Assembly: GCF_003385395.1 (NCBI RefSeq)
Contig: NZ_QNUG01000005.1
Span: 1 to 64,000 of the forward strand
Length of the DNA: 64,000 bases
Direction: 5' to 3'
Origin: Epilithonimonas hispanica
Lineage (GTDB): Bacteria > Bacteroidota > Bacteroidia > Flavobacteriales > Weeksellaceae
Positions 17,104 through 25,689 of this stretch are shown here, piece after piece; the first letter of the stretch is position 1; every line of letters starts with the position of its first letter. Under the pieces are notes generated by a model. That model ran no database searches. It worked only from the letters and a program-made list of their open reading frames with translations, and was not told the origin of the DNA. The translations under genes were made by a program, and so were the position numbers.

Positions 17104-18075
17104 ATGTTTGAGAATCCGCAGTTTCAGAAAATGGACGAGTTGTCTGAGAAAAAAGAACCTTTTTTTTTCTTGATTAATTTCTTGATGGATGAAGTCAAAA
17201 TTTTTACTGAAATTGAAATTCAAAATAACACTTTGTTGATTGATTTTCCGAATATTACAAACATCAATCATCAACACGAAGATATTCCAAATTTTGAATG
17301 GAAATCATTTCCTGAAACCTTAGAAAAATATCAAAAAGGATTTGAATTGGTTCAGGAAAATCTTAGAAAAGGAAATTCTTATTTGATAAATTATACAACA
17401 AAAACTGAAATTGAAACAAGCTTAAGTTTAGAAGATATTTTTAAATTTTCAAAGGCAAAATATAAAGTTCAGTTTAAAAATGAATTCGTATTTTTCTCAC
17501 CGGAAACTTTTGTGGAAATTGTTGATAACAAGATTTTTACACATCCGATGAAAGGAACAATTGATGCGGAAATAGAAGATGCAATAAAGATTCTGAAAAA
17601 TGACCCGAAAGAAAAAGCGGAACATTACACAGTTGTGGATTTGTTGAGAAATGATTTGAGTATGGTTGCGGATAAGGTTCAGATTAAAGAATTTCAAAGA
17701 ATCGATTATATCAAAACCAAGCAGAAAAATCTCTTGGCAATGAGTTCCGAAATCGAAGGCGAAATCAAACCAGAATATCAAAATAAAATCGGAACGATTC
17801 TTCAAAAACTGTTGCCGGCAGGTTCTATTTTAGGCGCTCCAAAACCCAAAACTTTGGAAATCATTTTGGAAGCCGAACAATATGAAAGAGGATTTTATAC
17901 AGGAATTGCAGGTTATTTTGACGGCAAAAATTTGGATTCCTGCGTGATGATACGTTTTATTGAAAAAGAGAACGAGAAACTGTTTTTCAAAAGCGGAGGT
18001 GGAATTACCCATCAAAGTGACCTTGCCAGCGAATATGAAGAAATGAAAAACAAAATCTATGTCCCGATTTATTGA
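17104..18075 (+). CDS. pabB: aminodeoxychorismate synthase component I (chorismate-binding enzyme)
   Basis: Converts chorismate and ammonia to 4-amino-4-deoxychorismate for folate. The 323-residue product has the chorismate-binding domain with NSYLINYTTKTEI, FSPETFVEI, THPMKGTI, a DLLRNDLSMVA metal/substrate region and SILGAPKPKTLEII; the C-terminal GIAGYFD and SGGGITHQSD complete the active site. It is shorter than the ~450-residue enteric PabB because the N-terminal lobe is reduced, which is common in Bacteroidota. I chose ATG 17104 because upstream codons are hydrophobic non-family sequence. It overlaps the next gene by 17 bases. No pabA is adjacent. Confidence 0.88.
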   Translation: MFENPQFQKMDELSEKKEPFFFLINFLMDEVKIFTEIEIQNNTLLIDFPNITNINHQHEDIPNFEWKSFPETLEKYQKGFELVQENLRKGNSYLINYTTKTEIETSLSLEDIFKFSKAKYKVQFKNEFVFFSPETFVEIVDNKIFTHPMKGTIDAEIEDAIKILKNDPKEKAEHYTVVDLLRNDLSMVADKVQIKEFQRIDYIKTKQKNLLAMSSEIEGEIKPEYQNKIGTILQKLLPAGSILGAPKPKTLEIILEAEQYERGFYTGIAGYFDGKNLDSCVMIRFIEKENEKLFFKSGGGITHQSDLASEYEEMKNKIYVPIY

Positions 18076-18685
18076 AAGCATCAAAGTTGAAGACCAGAAA
18101 ATTTTCCTGAAAGAACTTCATCAGAAAAGAATGAACGATACTTTTTCGAATTTTGGGAAAGAATGTAAAATCGATATTTACAGTTTATTTCTCAATTTGG
18201 AGCACGATGAAGATGGTCTTTATAAATTCCGAATCGAATATGATTTGGAGAATCAATTCAAGACACAGGTCATTCCTTATGTGATTTCAGAATTAGATGA
18301 TTTTGAATTGGTTATTGATAATGAAATCGACTATAACTTTAAGTCTGCTGACAGAACTCAATTACAAAATTTGAAAAATAAAAGTCACGCCGACGAAATC
18401 ATTATTGTAAAAAATAATCAGATTACCGACACATCATATTCCAACCTTTTGTTCCTGAAAGATAAAACTTGGTTCACGCCGAAAAGTTATCTTCTGAATG
18501 GTGTAATGAGACAGAATCTTTTGAAATTAAAAAAAATCAAAGAAGCAGAAATCACTCTCGATAATATCAAGGAATTTACCCATTTTCAGCTCATCAATGC
18601 GATGAATGACTTCGATGATATGTTCATTTATCCGATTGGAAAAATCATTAACCTTCCGAAAGAGGAATCGGATTTGGAGTTTTAG
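18059..18685 (+). CDS. class IV aminotransferase, probable aminodeoxychorismate lyase
   Basis: 208-residue PLP-dependent fold-type IV protein, likely the PabC activity that releases pyruvate from 4-amino-4-deoxychorismate to give p-aminobenzoate. The C-terminal half carries ADEIIIVKNNQITDTSYSNLLF and FTPKSYLLNGVMRQNLL, both typical. The Lys in LQNLKNK is the likely PLP Schiff-base residue. It is shorter than E. coli PabC (~270), mainly at the N-terminus. The 17-base overlap with pabB implies translational coupling and supports the folate role. Confidence 0.8.
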   Translation: MSRFIESIKVEDQKIFLKELHQKRMNDTFSNFGKECKIDIYSLFLNLEHDEDGLYKFRIEYDLENQFKTQVIPYVISELDDFELVIDNEIDYNFKSADRTQLQNLKNKSHADEIIIVKNNQITDTSYSNLLFLKDKTWFTPKSYLLNGVMRQNLLKLKKIKEAEITLDNIKEFTHFQLINAMNDFDDMFIYPIGKIINLPKEESDLEF

Positions 18686-18692
18686 ATTAGTA

Positions 18693-19133
18693 TCAAAAAA
18701 GCTTTTTATACTTTCTTTTTACTGTCTTAGAATTTTTAAAACAATTAATTAATTCTTCAAATAAACTTGTTTTCATTTTTCCCCAAATAGAAAAATCACT
18801 TCCTTCATTTGGATACATTTCTTTTAAAGCAAGAATATTATAGTCGTCAAGCTGGTGTCCATACAAAAGAGTTGGGAAGTCAAAAGATTTATTACAGTTT
18901 GTAATTATCTGATTTGGAGAAATAATAAAACAATTGAGATTAATAGAAGGTATTTCTACGCATCCATTTTCAATAGTTTCTTTTTGGGGAATAGAGTCTC
19001 TTCTTGTAGGTAATGATGCAATAATATTTTTGTAACCATCATTTTTCAAGACTACAAAATATTTTGGCTTTGCAGGATTCCCATTCTTAAAGTAGAATGG
19101 ATCAAAATAAATGATATTACCTTCTTCAAACAC
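18693..19133 (-). CDS. PemK/MazF-like toxin candidate paired with a Panacea antitoxin
   Basis: 146 residues starting at GTG 19133, directly after the TAA of the upstream gene. The N-terminus FEEGNIIYFDPFYFKNGNPAKPKYFVVLKN followed by KNIIASLPTRRD resembles the SH3-like barrel opening of PemK/MazF RNases (G-I-V, then K-x-R-P-x-V-V, then a T/S-rich strand). The tail is basic (KTVKRKYKKLF). I infer a ribosome-independent mRNA endonuclease, but catalytic residues are not certain. Panacea antitoxins are known to pair with many unrelated toxin folds, and the tight gene spacing fits. It converges on the pabC-like gene with only seven bases between stops. Confidence 0.6.
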   Translation of the reverse strand: MFEEGNIIYFDPFYFKNGNPAKPKYFVVLKNDGYKNIIASLPTRRDSIPQKETIENGCVEIPSINLNCFIISPNQIITNCNKSFDFPTLLYGHQLDDYNILALKEMYPNEGSDFSIWGKMKTSLFEELINCFKNSKTVKRKYKKLF

Positions 19134-19709
19134 TTAATTACACTCAATGAATTCGGAATAAATTTCTGATTTTCGTTCATCGTGAGAAATTAATTGACCC
19201 ATATCAATTAGATATTCAGTATTATTGATTACTTCTTTTTCTAATAATTCTAATACATCATTTTTCTTAGCCGTATTATACCAAGGGGAGTTTATTCTAT
19301 GCGTGTAAGATATCAACTCTTTTGCAGTTTTATTACCAAAATTTTTAATAACATTATTCATTAATTCGATATCGTTATCAGAAAACTCATCATCATTGAA
19401 ATCTACTTTTGGTATAACGAAATTAATTCCATCTTCACTGCTTTTTTGAATGTAATCTTCAAGTAATTTCGGTTCTGAAGATAAATCAATAAATAACTCT
19501 TCAGATACAGGACCAAATTTCCAAACTTTATATTTCAAATTTAAAAAAGGAATTCCTGTTTTTTTTATTGAAATTTCGTCTAAAATATATAGAAGTTTTA
19601 AGAGTTTTGTTTTGGAAAGCTGGGGAATCATCTCACTTAAATATACAACAGTATTTCCAATTTTTTCTAATTGATTCTTGTTGAATTTAATGTAAGCTAA
19701 TGTGTCCAT
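19134..19709 (-). CDS. Panacea-domain (DUF4065, SocA-like) antitoxin
   Basis: 191-residue protein with the Panacea domain: LSKTKLLKLLYILDEISIKKTGIPFLNLKYKVWKFGPVSEELF is the hallmark (K-L-x-K-L-L-Y, then W-x-x-G-P-V), followed by DIELMNNVIKNFGNKTAKELISYTH-NSPW. In PanAT systems this domain neutralises the product of the adjacent gene; SocA instead delivers its toxin to ClpXP. The first gene of the two-gene unit, as usual for antitoxins. A Bacteroidota promoter with a central palindrome lies just upstream, suggesting autoregulation. Confidence 0.85.
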   Translation of the reverse strand: MDTLAYIKFNKNQLEKIGNTVVYLSEMIPQLSKTKLLKLLYILDEISIKKTGIPFLNLKYKVWKFGPVSEELFIDLSSEPKLLEDYIQKSSEDGINFVIPKVDFNDDEFSDNDIELMNNVIKNFGNKTAKELISYTHRINSPWYNTAKKNDVLELLEKEVINNTEYLIDMGQLISHDERKSEIYSEFIECN

Positions 19710-19717
19710 ATTTTTTG

Positions 19718-19748
19718 CAAAAATACGTAAATTATTTAATAATACAAT
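19718..19748 (-). promoter_or_regulatory. promoter of the Panacea toxin-antitoxin operon
   Basis: On the minus strand: ATTG (19748-19745), 19-base spacer, TATTTTTG (19725-19718). The spacer contains the palindrome ATTATTTAATAAT at 19731-19743, a possible operator. The -7 box ends eight bases before the ATG. Confidence 0.5.
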
Positions 19749-19810
19749 TCTTATTGTTTTAATTTATTGCTTATTAAGTTTTTACAAGATGATGACGTGT
19801 TAAAAAACAC

Positions 19811-21475
19811 TTACTTCAAAGCTTCAAAATACTGTTTCAAAATATCCGCATTATTACATCCTGAAGTCATTACTTCCAAGATTTTTGGTTTAGAATCCGG
19901 TTTGAAATAATTTGGTAAAACACGGTCAAGAGAAATTTCATCTTCAACTTTTATATAATCAAATCCAAAATTCTTTGCTAATAATTCAGCATTTCTATGA
20001 TGTTGTGTTGCTATGAATTCATCCAAAGCATTAGTTCCACTTGGCCCAGGAATGATTTTGAAAATGTTACCTTCACCATTATTGAAAATCACAATTCTCG
20101 TATAAGGCGGGATGTACTGATTCCAAAGCCCATTGATATCATAGAAAAACGACAAATCGCCAGTAATTAAAATCGTTGGCTCATCTTCCATCATTGCAAA
20201 TCCCATTGCCGTAGACGTACAGCCATCGATTCCACTGGTTCCACGGTTGCAGTACACATCATATTTTTGATATTCAAATAATTGTGCGTATCGAATTGCC
20301 GAAGAATTAGAAATATGAATTCTATAATTTTCAGGAATAATGTTCGACAATTGGTTGAAAAGATAGAAATCTGAAAAAGGAGCTTTGTTAAGATATTCCT
20401 CGTGTTTTGCATCTTTTTTATCTTTCAAAACATCCCAAAGATTGAAATAAGGTCTTGGTTCCAGATTAATGGATTTCAATAATTTGGAAAAGAAAATCTC
20501 TGGCTTAGTTTCAATTTTCTGAGTTAAAGCATAATAAGTGTCTGGTTGCCAATATTCATCGATATGCCAATGTTGCTTTGGTTTTGCTTTTCTCAAGAAT
20601 TGTTTCACTCTTTTAGAAACTACATTCTGTCCGATTGTAATCAACAAATCCGGAGCATAAGTATGGTAATCTTCCTCAGAAAAATCCGTGATATAACGGT
20701 CGATATGAGCAAAAAATTTGTCGTGTTGAAGATTGGAATTCATTTCCGTTAAAACAACAACGCTATGATTTTTAACCAATTGAGAAAGCTGAGCTTCCAA
20801 TTCCGGATTTGGAGACAAAGTTCCAGCCAAAATCATAATTCTTTTGGAAGTATGCCAATCAGCAACAAGATTGGAAGGTAACTCGTAATTCTTTTTCTGA
20901 ATTGTTTTCTCAACAGCTGGCATTACAGGCAATTCTTCCAGCAGATTGTAAAGTGGTTCTGTCAAAGGAATATTGATGTGAACCGGTCCGCTTTTTTCGA
21001 TGCATAATTCAACCGCTTTTTTGATGGTTTCAAAATTATAATCATCAGCGCCATCTTTTTCATCTTCCAACAGTTCGAAATCGCCGTAAGAATGTTGCTG
21101 GAAAATATTCTTTTGACGAATCGTTTGTCCGTCAAAAATATCCACAAAATCTGCAGGTCTATCTGCGGTCAAAACCAAAAGCGGCACATTCTGATAAAAT
21201 GCTTCCACAATAGCCGGATAATAATTGGTAGCTGCAGAACCACTTGTACAAGTAATCGCTACAGGTTTTTTAATCGATTTTGAAATTCCCAAACCGACAA
21301 AAGCAGCCGCTCTTTCATCCACAATACTGTAACATTGGAACGCATCAATCTCGGAAAAATGAATCGCCAAAGGTGCGTTTCTGGAGCCCGGAGAAATGAT
21401 GATTTTATCGATGCCGTATTGTTCAAGAATATGTGCGAGAATCTGGATGCTGCGTTTTGCGGAATATTGCTTCAT
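19811..21475 (-). CDS. menD: 2-succinyl-5-enolpyruvyl-6-hydroxy-3-cyclohexene-1-carboxylate synthase
   Basis: Thiamine-diphosphate enzyme condensing isochorismate with 2-oxoglutarate in menaquinone synthesis. N-terminal IIISPGSRNAPLAIHF and DERAAAFVGLGISK, with the Glu that activates ThDP; central ITIGQNVVSKRVKQFLR; C-terminal ThDP site ILITGDLSFFYDINGLWN with NNGEGNIF. Length 554 is standard. Menaquinone is the respiratory quinone of Bacteroidota. Other men genes are not adjacent. Confidence 0.96.
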   Translation of the reverse strand: MKQYSAKRSIQILAHILEQYGIDKIIISPGSRNAPLAIHFSEIDAFQCYSIVDERAAAFVGLGISKSIKKPVAITCTSGSAATNYYPAIVEAFYQNVPLLVLTADRPADFVDIFDGQTIRQKNIFQQHSYGDFELLEDEKDGADDYNFETIKKAVELCIEKSGPVHINIPLTEPLYNLLEELPVMPAVEKTIQKKNYELPSNLVADWHTSKRIMILAGTLSPNPELEAQLSQLVKNHSVVVLTEMNSNLQHDKFFAHIDRYITDFSEEDYHTYAPDLLITIGQNVVSKRVKQFLRKAKPKQHWHIDEYWQPDTYYALTQKIETKPEIFFSKLLKSINLEPRPYFNLWDVLKDKKDAKHEEYLNKAPFSDFYLFNQLSNIIPENYRIHISNSSAIRYAQLFEYQKYDVYCNRGTSGIDGCTSTAMGFAMMEDEPTILITGDLSFFYDINGLWNQYIPPYTRIVIFNNGEGNIFKIIPGPSGTNALDEFIATQHHRNAELLAKNFGFDYIKVEDEISLDRVLPNYFKPDSKPKILEVMTSGCNNADILKQYFEALK

Positions 21476-21680
21476 TTGGGAAAATTACTGAGAAATAAAT
21501 CAGTTTGCAAATTTAATGAAAAGCTTTTAACTCATTAATAATATATCTAGCAGATTGTCCAGATTTAGCCTATTATTAATTTATATAACAATTATGTTGA
21601 TTGAAAAATTCCCGTGGTTAAATTTGAACTCTCAATACAATCTCTCTGCTTCTAGAATAATAAACTACACTCTCAAATAA

Positions 21681-21716
21681 AAAATAAGAGACTGAAAAGT
21701 TTCAAACTCTTATTTT
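21681..21716 (-). terminator. terminator after the TPR-like gene
   Basis: Ten-base perfect stem AAAATAAGAG with CTCTTATTTT and an inner GAAA/TTTC pairing. Read on the minus strand it is followed by a T-rich tail, 50 bases past the stop at 21768. The rest of 21476-21767 shows nothing recognisable. Confidence 0.75.
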
Positions 21717-21767
21717 AAATTTCTCCACCTAGACGAAGGAATCTTATGAAATATGAATGTTTCTATT

Positions 21768-22409
21768 TTATTTCTGACTCAAAAAATATTCTGCTTCCGC
21801 TTTCCCCCATTTTGGGTCAAGAGATGATTTTGATTTGTAAGTTCCAAATTGTTCAATAGCTTTTTTAAATAATTCTGCACCTTTTACTTTACTTCCACCA
21901 AATTGTTCTGGTGTGAAATATGCGTCTTCTGCTTGTAAAACTGTGATTCTTGGATTGTTTGGGTCTAGTTCCTGAGCTTTAGCCAAAGCTTGTTGTGCAA
22001 CTGGAGCTTCAGTCATATATCTGGACATCGGATCTGCCATCATTTTCAGTCCGCTTGTCATTTTTTTCAGGATGAAAAGTTCAGCATTGTTTGGGCTTAA
22101 TATTTCTGCTTTAGCAATATATTTCTCCGCATCGGCAGCAACTGGATCAAGTTCTGCTGTTTTTCCGGATTGCATCAATATTCTTCCTTTCTGAATCGTT
22201 GCAAATGCAGCATAATAATACGGTAACCATTCTTTAGATTCTTTAGTTCCGATTCTATCAAAATCATTAGCCAAAGCCGTGAATTCATCTGGTGTTTTGT
22301 GGTCTTCTACTTTAGCTATTTTTTCTGTCATAGCTTTTTCAAAAGCTGTTTGAGCAAAAGCCGTAAATCCTATTAAGGAAAGGCTGATTGTTAAGATTAA
22401 TTTTTTCAT
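21768..22409 (-). CDS. secreted TPR-like protein
   Basis: 213 residues with a signal peptide (cleavage after GFTAFAQ). The mature part is helical with TPR-like units: AADAEKYIAKAEILSPNNAELFILK and QQALAKAQELDPNNPRITVLQAEDAYFTPEQFGGSKVKGAELFKKAIEQF. The spacing and the A-x-x-L-x-P-N-N pattern suggest two or three repeats that mediate protein contacts in the periplasm. No catalytic site is visible. Specific partner unknown. Confidence 0.78.
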   Translation of the reverse strand: MKKLILTISLSLIGFTAFAQTAFEKAMTEKIAKVEDHKTPDEFTALANDFDRIGTKESKEWLPYYYAAFATIQKGRILMQSGKTAELDPVAADAEKYIAKAEILSPNNAELFILKKMTSGLKMMADPMSRYMTEAPVAQQALAKAQELDPNNPRITVLQAEDAYFTPEQFGGSKVKGAELFKKAIEQFGTYKSKSSLDPKWGKAEAEYFLSQK

Positions 22410-22446
22410 ATGAGAGTATTTTATTTGTTATTTTAAATTTCTGATT

Positions 22447-22477
22447 CAAAGATAGAATGATTGTTATTTCATTGAAA
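22447..22477 (-). promoter_or_regulatory. promoter of the TPR-like gene
   Basis: Minus strand: TTTC (22477-22474), 19-base spacer, TATCTTTG (22454-22447), about 37 bases before the ATG. The -7 match is exact; the -33 has one mismatch. Confidence 0.5.
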
Positions 22478-22530
22478 TTTTATTCTACCGAACTGTTATT
22501 TTTGATGTCTGAACTGTTGATTACTTAAAA

Positions 22531-22602
22531 CTCTCGCTGATTTTACAGATTTAGCTGATTGAATTAGTTAAGAAATTTCCTTGATTAGCTCAATCTGCGA
22601 GG
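22531..22602. repeat. dispersed palindromic CTCGC...GCGAG element, copy A
   Basis: Starts CTCTCGCTGATTTTACAGAT and ends CAATCTGCGAGG, so its ends are inverted repeats. A relative in the opposite orientation lies at 28043-28116. Confidence 0.65.
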
Positions 22603-22657
22603 AAATAAGTACTTAAAAAAATTGAATAATATACTTGAGAAAATAAACAATCGAATG

Positions 22658-22693
22658 TAAGTCTTTTATCTTTTCTCTATTATCTTTCTTCTA
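22658..22693. repeat. 36-base dispersed repeat, copy B
   Basis: Second copy of the TAAGTCTTTTATCTTTTCTC element; three mismatches to the copy at 17057-17092. It lies five bases past the stop of the TonB receptor gene. Confidence 0.7.
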
Positions 22694-22697
22694 ATTA

Positions 22698-24929
22698 TTA
22701 CAAATTATTATTAATAGCATCATTGGTCTTATCAACACCAAAACTTACAAAAACGCCTACAAAAACAAAAGTATTAACCGGCGGTCTTACGGCAGTTCTA
22801 TTATTTCCATCTGCAGAATAATTATAGCCATAAATATTTTTATTTCCCAAAATATTATTGATACTCAAAACAAATACTGTAAAGAAATTTGAATCTTTCT
22901 TGCCGATACTCGGAACATAATTCACACTGAAATTCAATCCGCTATAATCTTTAAGTCTTCCTTGATGACGGACGACATTCTCTCCATTTTCCGAAACCAA
23001 ATCATAATAAGGACGTCCTTTGGAATAAGTATAAGATAGATTAAATCCTGTTTTCCAGTCCATCACAAACTTCTTCGCCACAGCATTGAAAGTATGTTTT
23101 GATGCAAAATTCGGAGCTAAACTAAAAGGATAGTTTAAAAAGTCTCTTTTGGAATCCAGATAGGAATAAGTCAGCCAATAATCTATGTCTTTGAAGGTTT
23201 TCTTATCTCTCCAGAATAATTCAATTCCCGTAGCAAAACCTTTTCCTACATTACTATTCGCAATTTGATAATATTGGTTATTTGCCGAAGACACATTGTC
23301 TGTTAATGAAATGGTTTTAATCAAGTTATCATACTTTTTATAAAACGCTTCGAATCTCAAGCTTCTTCCATCCGCATTTTTTTGAACCTGAAAGATATAA
23401 TGGTCAGCTCTCTGGAAATCAAAATTCTTACTGTAAAGATATTTACTTTCCGGATTTTGATAGAAGATTCCGTAAGCTAAAGACGTTGTCCAATCTCTGG
23501 AAATCCTGTAAGCTAACGCAGCTCTTGGTGAAAAATTCCATTTGTCGAGATAAGAAGAATGTTCTGATCTGGCTCCTATTTTTGCAGTCAGATTATTAGT
23601 GAAAATCAAATCAGTTTCTGCAAAAGTGGATGAAATCAAATCTTTATAATTGCGTTCAAAAGTTCCGTATTTCATTGTTTCATCTGCATTGTTCATTTCA
23701 AAACCAGCACGAATAATACTTGCTCTGTTGATTTTTCTTTCAACAACTGCTTTTACATTAATATAATTCGATTGATTATTAATTGGCGTATTAGATTGTT
23801 CAACATTATCCTTAAAAGTGGCAAAATTCAAATCGCTGAAATTGTAAGTATAAGAAGTTCCGATGTTCAGAAGATATTTCCCGAATTTCTCTCTGTAAGA
23901 CAAATTGTGATACATATTCTGACCTTTCAGACTTACCATATTTTTGTCAGAATTCGTCTCCAAACTTTCCGAACTAACCGCCATTTTGTTTTCATCTACA
24001 CTTCCGTAATATTTGATAAAACCTCCTTTTTTGGTTTTAATTCTAAAGTTCCCGTCAACTCCATAACCTTGAGGGTATTTGTCAAAATCTGTATTGAAGT
24101 TGAATAATTTTCCCATCAATCCAAAATTAGAATAACCGCCTGCAACGCCCCAAGAAGCTGTTTTTTCTTGATTCAGTTTTTGGTAATTAGCACTTAAAAA
24201 AATTGGAGAAATGCCAAAATCAAAAGAAGTCTGTTCAGGCAAATCAACACTTTCTAAAACTAAAACCGATGATAAAGCCTGACCATAAACCGCTGAATAT
24301 CCGCCACTTGAAAATACATTCCCTTTAAACAAAGATGTGTTGAAACGGTCTCTCCCAGCAATTCCCGGCACCGAATTAGTGAAATAATTATTGACCAGAT
24401 TGCCGTCCATAAAGATTTTAGTTTCAGCACCTGTTCCACCTCTTACGAACAATCCTTCGCTCTCTCCCACTTTCTGAACGCCGGGTAAATAACCTAAAGC
24501 TGAAGAAATCTGTCCATTCGCACCAGCTGTTGTATAAACATCCAAGGGCGTCAATAAAGCAGTCGCACGTTTCTTGTCGCTCGCTTCTATACTTCCGGCA
24601 GTAATTACGACCGCATTGATTTCACTAATTTGTTGTTTGAGATTAGCATTCATCGAAATATCTTTTCCTTCAATCTTTACAGGAAGTTCAATTTCATCAT
24701 AATTTTGTCCTGAAAAAACCAAGGTTTTATCTCCAGTTTCTGTGGTCGTGAAAGTATAATTTCCACTAGCATCTGTAGTTGCTCCATCGTAAGTATCTTT
24801 AAGCGTTACATTGATGTCTTTCAATGCTTTATTCTTATAAGTCACTTTTCCGGAAACGGTAATTTGCGACCATAAACTGATTCCAATTACTAAAGTTAAT
24901 AAGCTAAAAAGTTTACGTTGAGTTTTCAT
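22698..24929 (-). CDS. TonB-dependent receptor with carboxypeptidase-like N-terminal domain
   Basis: 743 residues. Signal peptide ending near SLWSQ; then a CarboxypepD_reg-like beta-sandwich (about 22-110) with ITVSGKVTYKNKALKDINVTLKDT and TDASGNYTFTT; then plug (GQISSALGYLPGVQKVGESEGLFVRGGTGAETKIFMDGN) and barrel. The C-terminus is less canonical (FVGVFVSFGVDKTNDAINNNL), with extra residues after the last strand. No SusD-like partner is adjacent. Substrate unknown; metal or siderophore uptake is as likely as glycan uptake. Confidence 0.93.
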   Translation of the reverse strand: MKTQRKLFSLLTLVIGISLWSQITVSGKVTYKNKALKDINVTLKDTYDGATTDASGNYTFTTTETGDKTLVFSGQNYDEIELPVKIEGKDISMNANLKQQISEINAVVITAGSIEASDKKRATALLTPLDVYTTAGANGQISSALGYLPGVQKVGESEGLFVRGGTGAETKIFMDGNLVNNYFTNSVPGIAGRDRFNTSLFKGNVFSSGGYSAVYGQALSSVLVLESVDLPEQTSFDFGISPIFLSANYQKLNQEKTASWGVAGGYSNFGLMGKLFNFNTDFDKYPQGYGVDGNFRIKTKKGGFIKYYGSVDENKMAVSSESLETNSDKNMVSLKGQNMYHNLSYREKFGKYLLNIGTSYTYNFSDLNFATFKDNVEQSNTPINNQSNYINVKAVVERKINRASIIRAGFEMNNADETMKYGTFERNYKDLISSTFAETDLIFTNNLTAKIGARSEHSSYLDKWNFSPRAALAYRISRDWTTSLAYGIFYQNPESKYLYSKNFDFQRADHYIFQVQKNADGRSLRFEAFYKKYDNLIKTISLTDNVSSANNQYYQIANSNVGKGFATGIELFWRDKKTFKDIDYWLTYSYLDSKRDFLNYPFSLAPNFASKHTFNAVAKKFVMDWKTGFNLSYTYSKGRPYYDLVSENGENVVRHQGRLKDYSGLNFSVNYVPSIGKKDSNFFTVFVLSINNILGNKNIYGYNYSADGNNRTAVRPPVNTFVFVGVFVSFGVDKTNDAINNNL

Positions 24930-25020
24930 ATGACTTAATTTTGACTCAAAGATATTTCGGCGAATGATAATATTAAATTAATTATGACCGAACCGTAGAT
25001 ATTGCTAACCGAATGGTAAA

Positions 25021-25036
25021 TGTTTCACGTAAAACA
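25021..25036. other. parS-like site with one mismatch
   Basis: TGTTTCACGTAAAACA differs at one base from the ideal palindrome TGTTTCACGTGAAACA. Flanking bases (AA before, TTGAC after) resemble the exact site at 36393. It lies in the divergent promoter region between the TonB receptor and sodC. Confidence 0.5.
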
Positions 25037-25065
25037 TTGACTTTATAATATTGGCTTTAAATTTG
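25036..25065 (+). promoter_or_regulatory. sodC promoter
   Basis: ATTG (25036-25039), 18-base spacer, TAAATTTG (25058-25065). The box overlaps the last base of the parS-like site and lies 48 bases before the ATG. Confidence 0.5.
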
Positions 25066-25113
25066 TTATATCGGAAAAATAATAATTAACTTTAAACAAA
25101 TAAACTTTTTATA

Positions 25114-25614
25114 ATGAAAAATCTAATACTTATTGGTATTGTGGGACTTACACTAGCTTCTTGCAAAACTATTTCAAAAGAATACATCATTCGTCCAAAA
25201 TCTCATACAGAGACTCAGGGAACGGCTAATTTCAAGCAAAAAAAAGGTAAAGTCGAAATGGATTTGAGCGTTTTCAAATTAACACCAGGTCTTCACGCTG
25301 TTCACATCCACGAATTTGGAAATTGCGGTGCAACAGATGCTTCTTCTGCAGGCGGACATTGGAATCCTTCAAAAGACGACCACGGAAAATGGGATACAGA
25401 ACATTTCCATATGGGAGATATTGGAAACCTAGATGCTAAAAAAGACGGTCGGGCACGATTGGTCTTTACCACTGATAAATGGTGTCTTGGTTGTGATGAC
25501 CCAATGAAAAATATCATTGGAAAGGCCATTGTAATCCACGCAGGAGTTGATGATTTCCATACGCAACCGACTGGAAATGCGGGCGGAAGAGTTGGGTGTG
25601 TCGAGATAAAATAG
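25114..25614 (+). CDS. sodC: Cu/Zn superoxide dismutase, lipoprotein
   Basis: Dismutates superoxide in the envelope. A lipobox LASC at Cys17 indicates membrane anchoring. The copper/zinc ligands are visible as HAVHIHEFG, GGHWNP, the HFHMGD region and the late VIHAGVDDFHTQPTGNAGGRVGC. The two cysteines of the intramolecular disulphide are in FGNCG and VGCVEI. An extra pair WCLGCDDP is unusual and could bind metal or form a second disulphide. 166 residues. Confidence 0.93.
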   Translation: MKNLILIGIVGLTLASCKTISKEYIIRPKSHTETQGTANFKQKKGKVEMDLSVFKLTPGLHAVHIHEFGNCGATDASSAGGHWNPSKDDHGKWDTEHFHMGDIGNLDAKKDGRARLVFTTDKWCLGCDDPMKNIIGKAIVIHAGVDDFHTQPTGNAGGRVGCVEIK

Positions 25615-25689
25615 GTTAGACTTTTGAGAAAATAGACTGATAGATGATAGATTCTAAACAGAAAGTCTTTTATCTATTAGTCTAAAAAA

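Noticed and set aside
21476-21680. tRNA-like fragment around GGTTAAATTTGAACTC
   Set aside because: Only a vague T-arm resemblance; no matching acceptor or anticodon arms.
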